Positions 19,194-27,712 of a stretch of DNA of 64,000 bases are shown here, in pieces; position 1 is the stretch's first letter; every line of letters begins with the position of its first letter. This stretch comes from CAYNWT01 sp964450955 (GTDB taxonomy: Bacteria; Planctomycetota; Planctomycetia; Planctomycetales; Planctomycetaceae). The notes beneath the pieces are model-generated. The model worked only from the letters and a program-made list of their open reading frames with translations. It did no database searches and was not told the DNA's origin. The position numbers and the translations under genes were made by a program. The stretch is from assembly GCA_964450955.1 (NCBI GenBank), contig CAYVFI010000005.1:124001-188000 (forward strand). Reading direction: 5' to 3'.

Positions 19194-20214
19194 CGACGCC
19201 TCCCACTTCTACGTCGTGAGCCGGGTCGTAGCCTCGACCTGCGAGAGACAGATACGCGATCACAATGATCCACAAAATCGTACCGACGATAAACTTCGCT
19301 GGTCTGGGAGCGGGAGACGGGGACCAAAAACCTTCCACGACGGCAGCAATCGCCAGCATTCCACCGGCCCCGAGTGCCAGTTTCACGGCCACCCGTCCTC
19401 GTACTTTTAGCGAGTCGCGCCGCGTCATCGCGCCGGGGTGAATAATTGATCGACCCAGAACCAGCCCTGCGGCTCCGGCCACCACAATCGCCGTGAGTTC
19501 AAAAGACCCATGTGAGATAACAAACGTGAAGAATGGCCATGCATTCCCGCGGGCAACCATGTAACCCGTAATGCCTCCAATCGCGATGCTGTTTTGAACC
19601 AGATGGCAGATGGTGCCGATGCCCAACAACGCGCCGCTGGCGAAACACTTGAACGCGATGCCAATGTTGTGCTGGATGTAAAAGCTTGTCATGAACAACG
19701 GCGCGGAGGGGTCGCCGTTGCCGGTCCCGTTGGCTGTTTCAACATCGGTGCCGGAAATCCTGCCCGAGTGCATTTCCTGATACTGGGCCAACTGATCTTC
19801 TGAGAACAGCCGCGTTCCCAGATCAGGATTTGTCGCCAGCAGGACGCCCGCGATTAGACCGGGCAAAACAAACAATGCCAGCGACAGCAGGAAGTATCCT
19901 ATGTGCTTCCGTAGCAACCACGGAAATTGATGGGTAAAAAACCGAACCACGCTTTGGAACGAACCGGGCGGCGTTCTGTAAAACGTGTTGTGTCCGCGCG
20001 TTGCCAGGTTGTTGAGGTACCGACTTAACGCAAGCCCGAAATCTCGCGAACGCACCAACGACAGGTCGTAACAGATTGCTCTAAATAACGCTGAGAATTC
20101 TGAGACATCTTCGCCCGACCACTGCGGTGTGCGTTTGCCTTCAGCAAACGACAACAATGCTTCAAAGCGGTCCCAGTCTTCTTGCCTTAGCTTGACGAAC
20201 TCTTCTCGCGTCAT
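19183..20214 (-). CDS. SpoIIM-family membrane protein
   Basis: A 343-residue protein. A soluble N-terminus (residues 1-95) with helices typical of the family (FSALFRAICYDLSLVRSRDF) is followed by four to five membrane helices starting HIGYFLLSLALFVLPGLIAG. The segment NIGIAFKCFASGALLGIGT followed by VQNSIAIGGITGYM matches stage II sporulation protein M family proteins, which in non-sporulating bacteria are integral membrane proteins of unknown role. It overlaps the RDD gene by four bases. SpoIIM next to RDD and MoxR/DUF58 is a recurrent gene neighbourhood. Confidence 0.85.
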   Translation of the reverse strand: MTREEFVKLRQEDWDRFEALLSFAEGKRTPQWSGEDVSEFSALFRAICYDLSLVRSRDFGLALSRYLNNLATRGHNTFYRTPPGSFQSVVRFFTHQFPWLLRKHIGYFLLSLALFVLPGLIAGVLLATNPDLGTRLFSEDQLAQYQEMHSGRISGTDVETANGTGNGDPSAPLFMTSFYIQHNIGIAFKCFASGALLGIGTICHLVQNSIAIGGITGYMVARGNAWPFFTFVISHGSFELTAIVVAGAAGLVLGRSIIHPGAMTRRDSLKVRGRVAVKLALGAGGMLAIAAVVEGFWSPSPAPRPAKFIVGTILWIIVIAYLSLAGRGYDPAHDVEVGGVDAA

Positions 20215-21077
20215 GACGTGCCTCCCGTCTGAAGAACCGAGCTCTCTTGTTCTTCTGCATCACGCAGGAAACGCATGGCTTCGGCTTCCTGTTCGTCGTT
20301 CCGATCTTCTTCCGCCCGCGAGAACGTTTTAATAACACGAATCAGGAAGCGGCTGCCGCGATCCTGCGCCGGCATGGATTCCAGTTCGAAGCCAAGACGG
20401 TCGGCGATTGGTTCGGCAAGAACAGTGGCGATTGCTTCACGCCGCGGTCCCGACAGATAACCGGTGCGTTCAAACAGCCGACAAATCACATCCAGTGTGC
20501 GTTCAGAAACGTGGAAGCCGCGTCGGCATTCAGAGCGTTTGAGTTCCGGAACCAGTTGCAGGTTTCGAGGTTTAAACCGCACGCGTTCGCTTTGGTCAAT
20601 GACCACCATGGTTCCTGCTGCCAGGTCGCCAAGTCGCTGCAGTCGTTTGGTGCTCATCATGACCACCAACCCGATGCCAAAGAAAAAGATAAACGGCGCG
20701 TCGGCCGCTCTCAGGAAATTTCGGAGAATGGCCTCGTAGAACCCGATCGGATACCCGCCATCTTTGATCACACGGATATGAAACATGCGCTTGCCGGGTG
20801 TTCTGCCGTTCCAAAGCCATTCAAACAAAGCCGGGTAGGCCCATTCGGCAAGGAATGAGGCAATAATGAATGCTGGCAGGCCGAACCCTGAAATTCCCAG
20901 GGTACCAAAGACCACGGCTATCAGAATGCCAACACCGATTGTTCCCAGAACGCGGATCACGAAGTCAGCAGCGTAGGCCGCCATGCGCAGGCCAGGGCCG
21001 GCCAGCTGAAAAGTCAGCTGCACACCTTCCGGCGTGTCCAGTGCCGCTCGCGTTTCAATTATTTGCTTGTCGTGCAT
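20211..21077 (-). CDS. RDD-family membrane protein
   Basis: A 288-residue protein, first in the seven-gene minus-strand operon. The N-terminal half is an RDD domain: GPGLRMAAYAADFVIRV (first helix with the Arg/Asp), a second hydrophobic pair, then WNGRTPGKRMFHIRVIKDGG, the usual RDD motif with T-P-G-K. A cytoplasmic part of about 130 residues (from FKPRNLQLVPELKRSECRRG) extends beyond the normal RDD length and is charged. RDD proteins are small integral membrane proteins of mostly unknown transport or assembly function. The 135-base gap to the divergent zincin gene holds a GACGCT/AGCGTC inverted repeat (21090-21105). Confidence 0.85.
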   Translation of the reverse strand: MHDKQIIETRAALDTPEGVQLTFQLAGPGLRMAAYAADFVIRVLGTIGVGILIAVVFGTLGISGFGLPAFIIASFLAEWAYPALFEWLWNGRTPGKRMFHIRVIKDGGYPIGFYEAILRNFLRAADAPFIFFFGIGLVVMMSTKRLQRLGDLAAGTMVVIDQSERVRFKPRNLQLVPELKRSECRRGFHVSERTLDVICRLFERTGYLSGPRREAIATVLAEPIADRLGFELESMPAQDRGSRFLIRVIKTFSRAEEDRNDEQEAEAMRFLRDAEEQESSVLQTGGTS

Positions 21078-21212
21078 TATGAAATCGTCGACGCTCGCAA
21101 GCGTCGCCGCTACCGTCTGATTACTGAGTGTAGTCCAGTCGATGAACGCGACCGATACGACCAGTCCCGCTAATGTACAGCGGTCACCTCACTTTAACGA
21201 GAACCACCAGCC

Positions 21213-22784
21213 ATGTCTGCCAACTTTATTTGGACTGCGTCGAGTGTACTGCGATGCACTTTAAAGATCCTCCTGGTATCGACGTTTGTCTGTTCGATGG
21301 GCGTGGCCGGTGATTATGAAGTGACAACGCCGCCAAAGGCTATGAAGCTCAACGCTTTCTACAAGAAATATTGCAGCGCCGGCGGATATCCGATTGTGAG
21401 TTCCGAACGTGTTTCTGATTACGCACTGAAAGAAGCTGCATCGCTGGTCGATATGATGCTGTCGCGGCGGCCCGACATCCGGCAAGCGATGATCAAAAGT
21501 GGTTCGCGCCTAATCGTGATGGCTCATGACGAATACACGACAGACGTTCCGGAACACGCTGGCCTGAAGCCCAAAGAATACTGGGACGTCCGCGCGCGGG
21601 GGCTGGGTGGTTCGAAAACAGATCCGGTGTGTTCGTGTGGCGAAGAGAACCTGCTGGCGTTTCCAGGTGACCCATACTCAACGGAGAATATTCTCATCCA
21701 CGAGTTCGCTCACAACATCCACCTGCGCGGTGTGGTCAACATTGACCCCACCTTCGACAATCGGCTGAAAGAAACATACAAGCGGGCGATCGCGCGGGGG
21801 CTTTGGTTTGGGAAGTATGCGTCAACCAATAAGAACGAGTACTTTGCGGAGGGCGTGCAGTCGTGGTTCGGCAACAATCGCAAACCTGATCACGATCACA
21901 ATCATGTGGATACGCGGCGGGAATTAATTGATTATGACAAGGGGTTGGCCGATTTGTGTCGGGAAGTCTTCGGCGACACAGAACTTGTCTACACAAAGCC
22001 GGGTACTCGCTTGACCGGCCATCTTGCCGGTTACGATCCGAGTTCGGCGCCGCGGTTCCGTTGGCCTTCAAAGGGAGCAAAGAAGAAAGCAGAGATTCGA
22101 AAAGAAGCCGGTGCCCGAGCCGAAACCCAAAGCAAGAAGAATAAAACTCACGAAGAACGAACGATCGAAGGTTGGACGGTTCTGATTGAAAAATCTCTGC
22201 TCACAGAAGCCAACAAGGAAACCGGTGAGCTTGCGATTCGGATGTTGACGAACCAACTATTCGAAATTGCAACGCGGTTCCCAAAGGTTCGCGTGAAAGA
22301 ACTGCAAACAATCACGATTCGCATGGATCGCGATCACGCGCTGAAAAACATGCAGTACCACCCCGGGGCCAAGTGGCTTAGAGACAACGGCTACGATCCC
22401 ACACTGGTGAAGCAGGTTCATATTCCGCAGGCGCGTCACATGGTTCAACTTCTACGCGATTACGCTCAGCCGTCTGTGGTCATGCACGAATTGGCGCACG
22501 GTTGGCACGACCAGATCGTCGGTTTCGATTACGCTCCGATACGCGAACAGTACGCAGCGTTTGTTGAGAGCGGCAAGTTTGACAAAGTGCTGCACCTAAG
22601 CGGCCGTCAGCGAAAACACTACGCACTTACCAACCATAAAGAATACTTCGCTGAGATGACTGAAGCGTGGTGGGGAACCAACGACTTCTATCCGTTTGTT
22701 CGGGCAGAACTGAAAGAGGCTATCCCCGAGACGGCGAAAGTGATGAAGTTGGTCTGGGAGAAAAAGGGCAGCTACCTTGATTAA
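21213..22784 (+). CDS. Secreted protein with two zincin-like metallopeptidase domains
   Basis: A 523-residue protein with an N-terminal signal sequence (about residues 12-31). It holds two copies of the same catalytic layout. The first has H163-E-F-A-H167 followed 46 residues on by E213 in NEYFAEGVQSWFG. The second has H425-E-L-A-H429 followed 52 residues on by E481 in KEYFAEMTEAWWG. HExxH plus a distal Glu is a gluzincin arrangement, and the spacing and YFAE motif recall anthrax-lethal-factor-type and related zincins. A charged linker (about residues 285-315) separates the halves. Both active sites look intact. The ATG is preceded by AACGAGAACC, a weak site. I infer a periplasmic or surface peptidase; the substrate is unknown. 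Confidence 0.75.
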   Translation: MSANFIWTASSVLRCTLKILLVSTFVCSMGVAGDYEVTTPPKAMKLNAFYKKYCSAGGYPIVSSERVSDYALKEAASLVDMMLSRRPDIRQAMIKSGSRLIVMAHDEYTTDVPEHAGLKPKEYWDVRARGLGGSKTDPVCSCGEENLLAFPGDPYSTENILIHEFAHNIHLRGVVNIDPTFDNRLKETYKRAIARGLWFGKYASTNKNEYFAEGVQSWFGNNRKPDHDHNHVDTRRELIDYDKGLADLCREVFGDTELVYTKPGTRLTGHLAGYDPSSAPRFRWPSKGAKKKAEIRKEAGARAETQSKKNKTHEERTIEGWTVLIEKSLLTEANKETGELAIRMLTNQLFEIATRFPKVRVKELQTITIRMDRDHALKNMQYHPGAKWLRDNGYDPTLVKQVHIPQARHMVQLLRDYAQPSVVMHELAHGWHDQIVGFDYAPIREQYAAFVESGKFDKVLHLSGRQRKHYALTNHKEYFAEMTEAWWGTNDFYPFVRAELKEAIPETAKVMKLVWEKKGSYLD

Positions 22785-22866
22785 TTCCGGCACCGCGTGT
22801 TCGCGAATTGTCGTCGGGTGACTAGAATTCCGTCTGCCCACGTCCACGATTCCGGAGCGACCTGCA

Positions 22867-23463
22867 GTGAAGATTTCATCCATCACCACAACTGGCGTGC
22901 CGCTGCTGCTTGACGACATCGATACCGATCGAATCATTCCGGCGCGGTTTCTCCGATGCGTGACTTTCGACGGGCTGGGAGAACATGCATTCGCTGACGA
23001 TCGCCAGCAGGACCAGAACCATCCGTTTGACGCGGTCGAATATCAAGACAGTGGTTTGTTGGTTGCCGGGCGCAACTTCGGTTGCGGTTCTTCCCGCGAA
23101 CACGCTCCGCAGTCGCTTATGCGTTGGGGTATCAAGGCGATTGTTGCTGAATCATACGCTGAGATTTTCTTCGGCAACTGCACCTCGCTGGGTATGCCCG
23201 CCGTCACCGCCAGCCGGTCGGATCTTGAGACGCTTAACGCGGCAGTGCTGGCGGACGCGACCACACAGTTCACACTGGACCTGATCAACCGGCAGATCAG
23301 TTTCGGTGACAAAACCATTGCGGTCTCGATTCCTGATAACGCGCACGACGCCCTGACGTCCGGACGATGGGATTTCTTAAGTCAGTTGCTGGAAGCTGGC
23401 GAGCAGATTGACCGGACAGCCAAATCGCTGCCGTATATTTCGGAGTTCAGCGCGGGTGCCTGA
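22867..23463 (+). CDS. leuD: 3-isopropylmalate dehydratase small subunit
   Basis: A 198-residue protein of normal LeuD length, starting at GTG 22867 after GGAG. It carries the swivelling-domain signatures DDIDTDRIIPARFL and NFGCGSSREHAPQSLMRWGI, then YAEIFFGNCTSLGMP. With LeuC it forms the isomerase that turns 2-isopropylmalate into 3-isopropylmalate in leucine synthesis in the cytoplasm. No leuC is next to it in this window; the downstream overlapping gene is apbE, an unusual partner. A branched-chain aminotransferase lies 27 kb away. Confidence 0.93.
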   Translation: MKISSITTTGVPLLLDDIDTDRIIPARFLRCVTFDGLGEHAFADDRQQDQNHPFDAVEYQDSGLLVAGRNFGCGSSREHAPQSLMRWGIKAIVAESYAEIFFGNCTSLGMPAVTASRSDLETLNAAVLADATTQFTLDLINRQISFGDKTIAVSIPDNAHDALTSGRWDFLSQLLEAGEQIDRTAKSLPYISEFSAGA

Positions 23464-24463
23464 ATCCAGCGGGAACCTGTCGGCTCCAACAATTCGGCTG
23501 ACAACGCAGTCGATGGCGTGTGAGTTCGCCGTCATTTTGAATCGCGATGCTCAAAAGTACGCGGACGGCGGTTCTTTAGCGCTGGAACGCATTCACACTC
23601 TGGCTGAGTGTATGACGGCCTACGAACCGGAAAGCGAATTGGTTCGACTTAACGAAGGCAACGAAGGCAACGAAGGCAGCGAAGGCGCCCGCCCAACGCC
23701 CGTTTCGACCGACCTGCAAAGCGTGCTCCAGCAGGCTCTTGATCTGTTTAACCAGACTGACGGCTGGTTCGATCCGACTACGGGCCCACTAATTGAACTT
23801 TGGCGCAAGTGTCGAGTTGAACAACGGATTCCGAATGACCAGGAAATTCAGATAACACTGCAGCGGGTTGGTGGCCAGCATGTGTCTTTGGTCGATGACA
23901 CCGTGACGCTGGCCAATGGTGTGAAGCTAAACCTTGGCGCGGTTGGCAAAGGGTTCGCGTTGGATCAGGCCGCGCAGATTATGCGAGCTGAAAAAGCCAC
24001 AAACTGGCTGCTGCACGGCGGACGCAGCAGCATTCTGGCCAGCGGGAATCATAACAATCAGGCTGGCTGGCCTGTGGGAATCGGTAATCCCATATTCACG
24101 AATCAGCGGTTAGGCGTCCTGGTTCTTAAGGACCAGGCTTTGGGAACCAGCGGTTCCAACATCCAGTACTTTCGCCACGCCGGAAAGCGGTACGGGCATA
24201 TTCTGAACCCGAAAACCGGGTGGCCAGCGAGTCAGGTTGCATCGGTTACCATCCTTGCACCAACGGCCGCCGAGGCAGACGCTCTTTCGACAGCATTTTT
24301 CGTGGGGGGGGTCGAATTTGCTCGGTCCTATTGTGATAATTGGCCACAGGTCAGTGCCATACTGATTCCGTTCCCGGAGACCGGCAAGCGACTCGAACCG
24401 GTTCTGGTGAACATGCCCGCCGATCGGGTTTCGTGGAGTCCAGAACAGGTGAACCTCACCTAG
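23456..24463 (+). CDS. apbE: FAD:protein FMN transferase
   Basis: I place the start at GTG 23456, overlapping the end of leuD and preceded by CGGAG; the protein is then 335 residues. ApbE motifs are present: TTQSMACEFAVIL at the N-terminus, LNLGAVGKGFALDQAAQIM, LLHGGRSSILASG and HILNPKTGWPA. The enzyme attaches FMN from FAD to a threonine of target flavoproteins such as NqrB, NqrC and RnfG. Unlike many ApbE proteins, this start gives no signal peptide or lipobox, so it may act in the cytoplasm or have another exported form. A four-fold NEG repeat interrupts the N-terminal third. Confidence 0.88.
   Translation: MPESSGNLSAPTIRLTTQSMACEFAVILNRDAQKYADGGSLALERIHTLAECMTAYEPESELVRLNEGNEGNEGSEGARPTPVSTDLQSVLQQALDLFNQTDGWFDPTTGPLIELWRKCRVEQRIPNDQEIQITLQRVGGQHVSLVDDTVTLANGVKLNLGAVGKGFALDQAAQIMRAEKATNWLLHGGRSSILASGNHNNQAGWPVGIGNPIFTNQRLGVLVLKDQALGTSGSNIQYFRHAGKRYGHILNPKTGWPASQVASVTILAPTAAEADALSTAFFVGGVEFARSYCDNWPQVSAILIPFPETGKRLEPVLVNMPADRVSWSPEQVNLT
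23651..23686 (+). repeat. 9-base tandem repeat inside apbE
   Basis: Four head-to-tail copies of a 9-mer, AACGAAGGC three times and AGCGAAGGC once, encoding Asn-Glu-Gly x3 then Ser-Glu-Gly. Copy number can change without breaking the frame. Confidence 0.9.
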
Positions 24464-24509
24464 GGCTCGGTCCCGATCTCAACTTCCAAATCCTTCGGAA
24501 GCTCCAAAC

Positions 24510-25817
24510 GTGTACGACGCTCGCAGACTTGGTTTCTTCGCAGTCCTGTTTTTCGTGGTTCTGCGCATCTGTATCGGATGGCAGCTTTTCTACGAAGGTC
24601 TGTGGAAATACAACACGCTCAGTTCGACCAAACCATGGTCGGCGGCCGGGTACCTGAAGAGCGCGCAAGGCCCGCTGCGAGATCAGTTCCACAATCTGGC
24701 CGGCGACGGGCCGTACGATCTGGACTGGTTGGACTACGGCAAGATGTCGAAGAAATGGGACGCCTGGAAAGCTCGGTTCGAAAAGCATCACAGCAACCTG
24801 ACCGATGGCCAGAAAGTGAAGCTTGACCAAATCGTCAATGGCAAGAAAGCCTACGCGGCAGAACTGTCGGCGCTGCCTGAGGGCGTTGATTTGTCGAAAT
24901 ATAAGAAAGCCATTTCGTACGATGCAGAGAAAAAACTGCTTGTGGTCGATGGCAAGTGGCACCTGATTCCCGTCGAACGCGAACGGCTGTACCAGATGGT
25001 TCCTGACGTCAAAAAAGTTGGCGGCAAGCTGGTAGGCGGAACCGAACTGGAACGTGAGTTCCACGACGCTGTCAGCAAGGTTTACGCCAGACAATCACGG
25101 CTTGGCTACAAAGAAAAATTAGCCGCGTCACTACGGGGCGACTCCGACCGAATCGGCGCGATTTTTGAAGACATTCGAACGCTTCGCAAAGAAAAGAAAA
25201 TCGATCCGTACAAAACGTTCGGCAGCTTCAAGAGCTACGGAGATATCGACAAATATCGCGCGATGGTTGCTGAGTATGAAGCAGAACTGGCTAACAAGGA
25301 AACTCAGTTTGACCAGGATCACCTTGAGTATTCCTATGGCGAACTCATGGCTGCCAAGGCTCAACTGACCGGGCCCGTGAAGGCGATGGAGTCAGAAATG
25401 AAACTGGCTGCTCGTGACATTTTGCAGGCTCCACAATTGGCCAAAGGTGCTGTTCCGCCGCCAATGAACCAACTTACGATTTCAAACTATCTGACCATCG
25501 CGGGCCTGTTGATTCTTGGCTTCCTGCTGATGGTTGGATTGCTGACCAGAACTTCCGCGCTGTTTGCAGCGATTATGGTGTTCTCCTTTTACATGGTCAG
25601 CCCGCCGTGGCCCGGTGTTCCTCCTGCACCCGGGCCTGAGCACAGTCTAATCGTGAATAAGAACCTTATCGAAGTTGCTGCTTTGCTGGCGATTGCCTTC
25701 ACCCATTCCGGACTCTGGTTCGGTCTGGACGCCGTCGTTCGCGGTATTTTTGGCAAGAAAAGTAAGGTTCCAAAGCCCGGCAAGGGCCCGATTCCGATCG
25801 CGACCGTGAAGTCCTGA
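24510..25817 (+). CDS. DoxX-like membrane protein with large hydrophilic insert
   Basis: A 435-residue protein starting at GTG 24510. The first helix (residues 6-24, LGFFAVLFFVVLRICIGWQ) and the next residues (LFYEGLWKYN) match the start of DoxX/DoxD proteins. About 290 charged residues follow (residues 45-315), rich in Lys and Glu and predicted helical. Three further helices then complete a DoxX-type bundle (YLTIAGLLILGFLLMVGLLT, ALFAAIMVFSFYMV, LIEVAALLAIAFTHSGLWF). Normal DoxX proteins are 130-180 residues, so the insert between helix 1 and helix 2 is exceptional. DoxD is the small subunit of thiosulfate:quinone oxidoreductase in archaea; most bacterial homologues are uncharacterised. It sits directly before an exported oxidoreductase. 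Confidence 0.75.
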   Translation: MYDARRLGFFAVLFFVVLRICIGWQLFYEGLWKYNTLSSTKPWSAAGYLKSAQGPLRDQFHNLAGDGPYDLDWLDYGKMSKKWDAWKARFEKHHSNLTDGQKVKLDQIVNGKKAYAAELSALPEGVDLSKYKKAISYDAEKKLLVVDGKWHLIPVERERLYQMVPDVKKVGGKLVGGTELEREFHDAVSKVYARQSRLGYKEKLAASLRGDSDRIGAIFEDIRTLRKEKKIDPYKTFGSFKSYGDIDKYRAMVAEYEAELANKETQFDQDHLEYSYGELMAAKAQLTGPVKAMESEMKLAARDILQAPQLAKGAVPPPMNQLTISNYLTIAGLLILGFLLMVGLLTRTSALFAAIMVFSFYMVSPPWPGVPPAPGPEHSLIVNKNLIEVAALLAIAFTHSGLWFGLDAVVRGIFGKKSKVPKPGKGPIPIATVKS

Positions 25818-25841
25818 CAGATTTGACCTGCCACCTATAAT
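25814..25841 (+). promoter_or_regulatory. Strong sigma70-type promoter of the Gfo/Idh/MocA gene
   Basis: CTGACA (25814-25819, five of six consensus bases) and TATAAT (25836-25841, perfect) with a 16-base spacer. The -35 box overlaps the stop codon of the preceding gene. The start would be near 25848, giving a leader of about 34 bases with CGGAGTAA as the ribosome site. Confidence 0.7.
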
Positions 25842-25881
25842 ACTTGATAGCCCGCCTCATCCTCCATTCGGAGTAAACCAA

Positions 25882-27402
25882 ATGAATCTCACTCCCGAAC
25901 AATCCAAGCTTGGCCAGGACAACTTCAACGAAGCTCTGGCTGTGTCCCGACGCGATTTCATCAAAGGTGCTGCCGCTGGAGCCGCTGGTCTTGGAGCCGC
26001 GTACTTTGGCTATCAGGCCATGACGGGCGATCCGGTTCGAGTCGGCTTTATTGGAACCGGCGATGAGGGCAACATTCTCATTACCCAGCATCCATCTGCG
26101 TACATGGATATCGTGGCGGTTGCCGACCTGCGACCAACGAATCTAAAGCGAGCCATGACGGGTGACGGCAATGTTCACCGAGTTGGCCTGGTTAATAAGG
26201 TTGGTGAAGCCAAAGCCGGCAAGGTGAAGCGGTTCAAGAACCACCGCGAACTCATCGACAGTGCCAAAGAACTAAACCTGGAAGCCGTCGTCATTGCCGT
26301 GCCGCTTAACCAGCACGCTCCGGTGGCCATGGAATGCCTGGACGCTGGCCTGCACGTGCTTAGCGAAAAGTTGATGGCGTACGACATTACTGAGTGCAAA
26401 GAACTCATCAAGAAGGCCAAAGAAAAGAACCTTCTTTACGCGGTTGGTCACCAGCGTCATTACAGCGTTCTGTACGACAACGCCAACAACCTGGTTCAGG
26501 AAGGTTTCCTGGGCGACATCAAATACATTCGCGCTCAGTGGCATCGCAACAACAGTTTCCCGGGCCGCGATAGCTGGCAGAAAAAAGTGCCGGCCGAAGA
26601 CCGCAAGGCGTTGGAAGCCAGCGTCAAAGACTTCGGATACGACAGCGTCGATCAGCTTATCAACTGGCGTCTGTATCAGAAGACGGGCGGCGGTTTGATG
26701 GCAGAACTTGGCAGCCATCAGATGGATGCCGCCAGTATCTTCCTGGGTAAGGTTCATCCGATTGCCGTTCAGGGCTACGGCGGCAAGAACTTCTACGGCG
26801 TGCCGGGCGTTGGTTCTCCTGACAAGCAGGCTGACGATCGAGAAATCGACGACCACGTTTACGTTACGTTCGAGTTCCCCGGGCCGAACTACGACAAGGA
26901 CAAGAATCCGAACGACAAGTGCATCGTCACTTACTCGTCTATCAACACGAACCGGTTCGAACCTTACGGCGAAATGGTCTACGGCAGCCGCGGCACTTTG
27001 ATCATGAAGACGGAAAAAGAAGCCATGCTGTGGCGAGAGGCTGGCGGTGGAGCCAAAGGCGGTGTCGAACAAAGACTGTACGCTGTCGCCGGCGATGACG
27101 GCAGTGCACCGGTTCTTGACGCGTATGAAACCACCGCACCGTCAGCTGCCGCGACCGAAGTTGCCGGCAATGCGGCCAGTGTTTCACGTGGGTATACCGA
27201 AGAGATGGAACACTTCTGCTACTGCATCCGACAGGAAAAGGACGAACTTCGTTGCCCAGGGAAAGTGGCCATGGCCGACGCGGTTATGGCTCTGACAGCC
27301 AACCTCGCAATGGCGACTCACAAACGAATCGAGTTCAAAGACGAGTGGTTCGATCCGGACAGCCCGGCAGTTCCGGAAACTGACGAACAGGTCACCGGCT
27401 AG
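25882..27402 (+). CDS. Tat-exported Gfo/Idh/MocA-family oxidoreductase
   Basis: A 506-residue protein with a twin-arginine signal, SRRDFIKGAAAGAAGLGA (residues 22-39), so it is exported folded. The Rossmann nucleotide site is VRVGFIGTGDEGN (G-x-G-x-x-G), followed by the usual VADLRP and VVIAVPLNQHAP. The family's catalytic region includes HVLSEKLMAYDITECKEL (EK motif, with S in place of the common CEKP) and later GGGLMAELGSHQMDAASIFL. Exported paralogues of this dehydrogenase family are a planctomycete speciality; sugar or cyclitol substrates are likely but not readable from the sequence. It has its own promoter and a clear terminator, so it is monocistronic. Confidence 0.9.
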   Translation: MNLTPEQSKLGQDNFNEALAVSRRDFIKGAAAGAAGLGAAYFGYQAMTGDPVRVGFIGTGDEGNILITQHPSAYMDIVAVADLRPTNLKRAMTGDGNVHRVGLVNKVGEAKAGKVKRFKNHRELIDSAKELNLEAVVIAVPLNQHAPVAMECLDAGLHVLSEKLMAYDITECKELIKKAKEKNLLYAVGHQRHYSVLYDNANNLVQEGFLGDIKYIRAQWHRNNSFPGRDSWQKKVPAEDRKALEASVKDFGYDSVDQLINWRLYQKTGGGLMAELGSHQMDAASIFLGKVHPIAVQGYGGKNFYGVPGVGSPDKQADDREIDDHVYVTFEFPGPNYDKDKNPNDKCIVTYSSINTNRFEPYGEMVYGSRGTLIMKTEKEAMLWREAGGGAKGGVEQRLYAVAGDDGSAPVLDAYETTAPSAAATEVAGNAASVSRGYTEEMEHFCYCIRQEKDELRCPGKVAMADAVMALTANLAMATHKRIEFKDEWFDPDSPAVPETDEQVTG

Positions 27403-27478
27403 AGCCAGGCAAAACCGGAATGAATGGTCCGTTTGGTCCGGTTGGGCCAAATGGTAAACCAACGAAGCGAATGACAAG

Positions 27479-27514
27479 CCGGCGGCCGAGTTCATCGACC
27501 GCCGGTTTTCTTTT
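27479..27514 (+). terminator. Rho-independent terminator of the Gfo/Idh/MocA gene
   Basis: CCGGCGG (27479-27485) pairs with CCGCCGG (27499-27505) around a 13-base loop, followed at once by TTTTCTTTT (27506-27514). Confidence 0.9.
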
Positions 27515-27536
27515 CCACACAGACCAAGAGAACACG

Positions 27537-27644
27537 ATGGGCCGGTGGCCTGACAACAAACGATCAACACTGACTACATTCGTGTTAATCTTCCTGCTGT
27601 TCCCCGCCCTCTGCGCTGCGTGCTGGTGGTTTGTTTATCGTTAG
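27537..27644 (+). CDS. Possible 35-residue single-helix membrane protein
   Basis: ATG 27537 follows CCAAGAGAAC, a plausible ribosome site. The product is a basic N-terminus (MGRWPDNKRS) followed by one helix (TFVLIFLLFPALCAACWWF) and a short Tyr-Arg end. It begins 22 bases after a strong terminator, so it needs its own promoter, which I cannot see. Only length and composition support it; it may be chance. Confidence 0.35.
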   Translation: MGRWPDNKRSTLTTFVLIFLLFPALCAACWWFVYR

Positions 27645-27684
27645 CAGGACTGTGTCGCCTGTGTCGGAGGCACGGGCAGCGTGC

Positions 27685-27712
27685 AAAGTAGCCGTCACGC
27701 TCCGCCGTGACG
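27685..27712 (+). repeat. 28-base repeat, copy 1 (inverted pair)
   Basis: Begins AAAGTAGCC and contains TCACGCTCCGCCGTGA, itself a small inverted repeat (TCACG/CGTGA). It matches the copy at 27861-27888 on the other strand at 26 of 28 positions. Confidence 0.8.

Noticed and set aside
10342..21240. Two genes (10342 and 21213) both beginning with residues MSANFI
   Set aside because: The similarity ends after six residues and the leaders differ; most likely coincidence.
27420..27536. Upstream extension of the small 35-residue frame
   Set aside because: It would translate through the terminator hairpin and T-run at 27479-27514.
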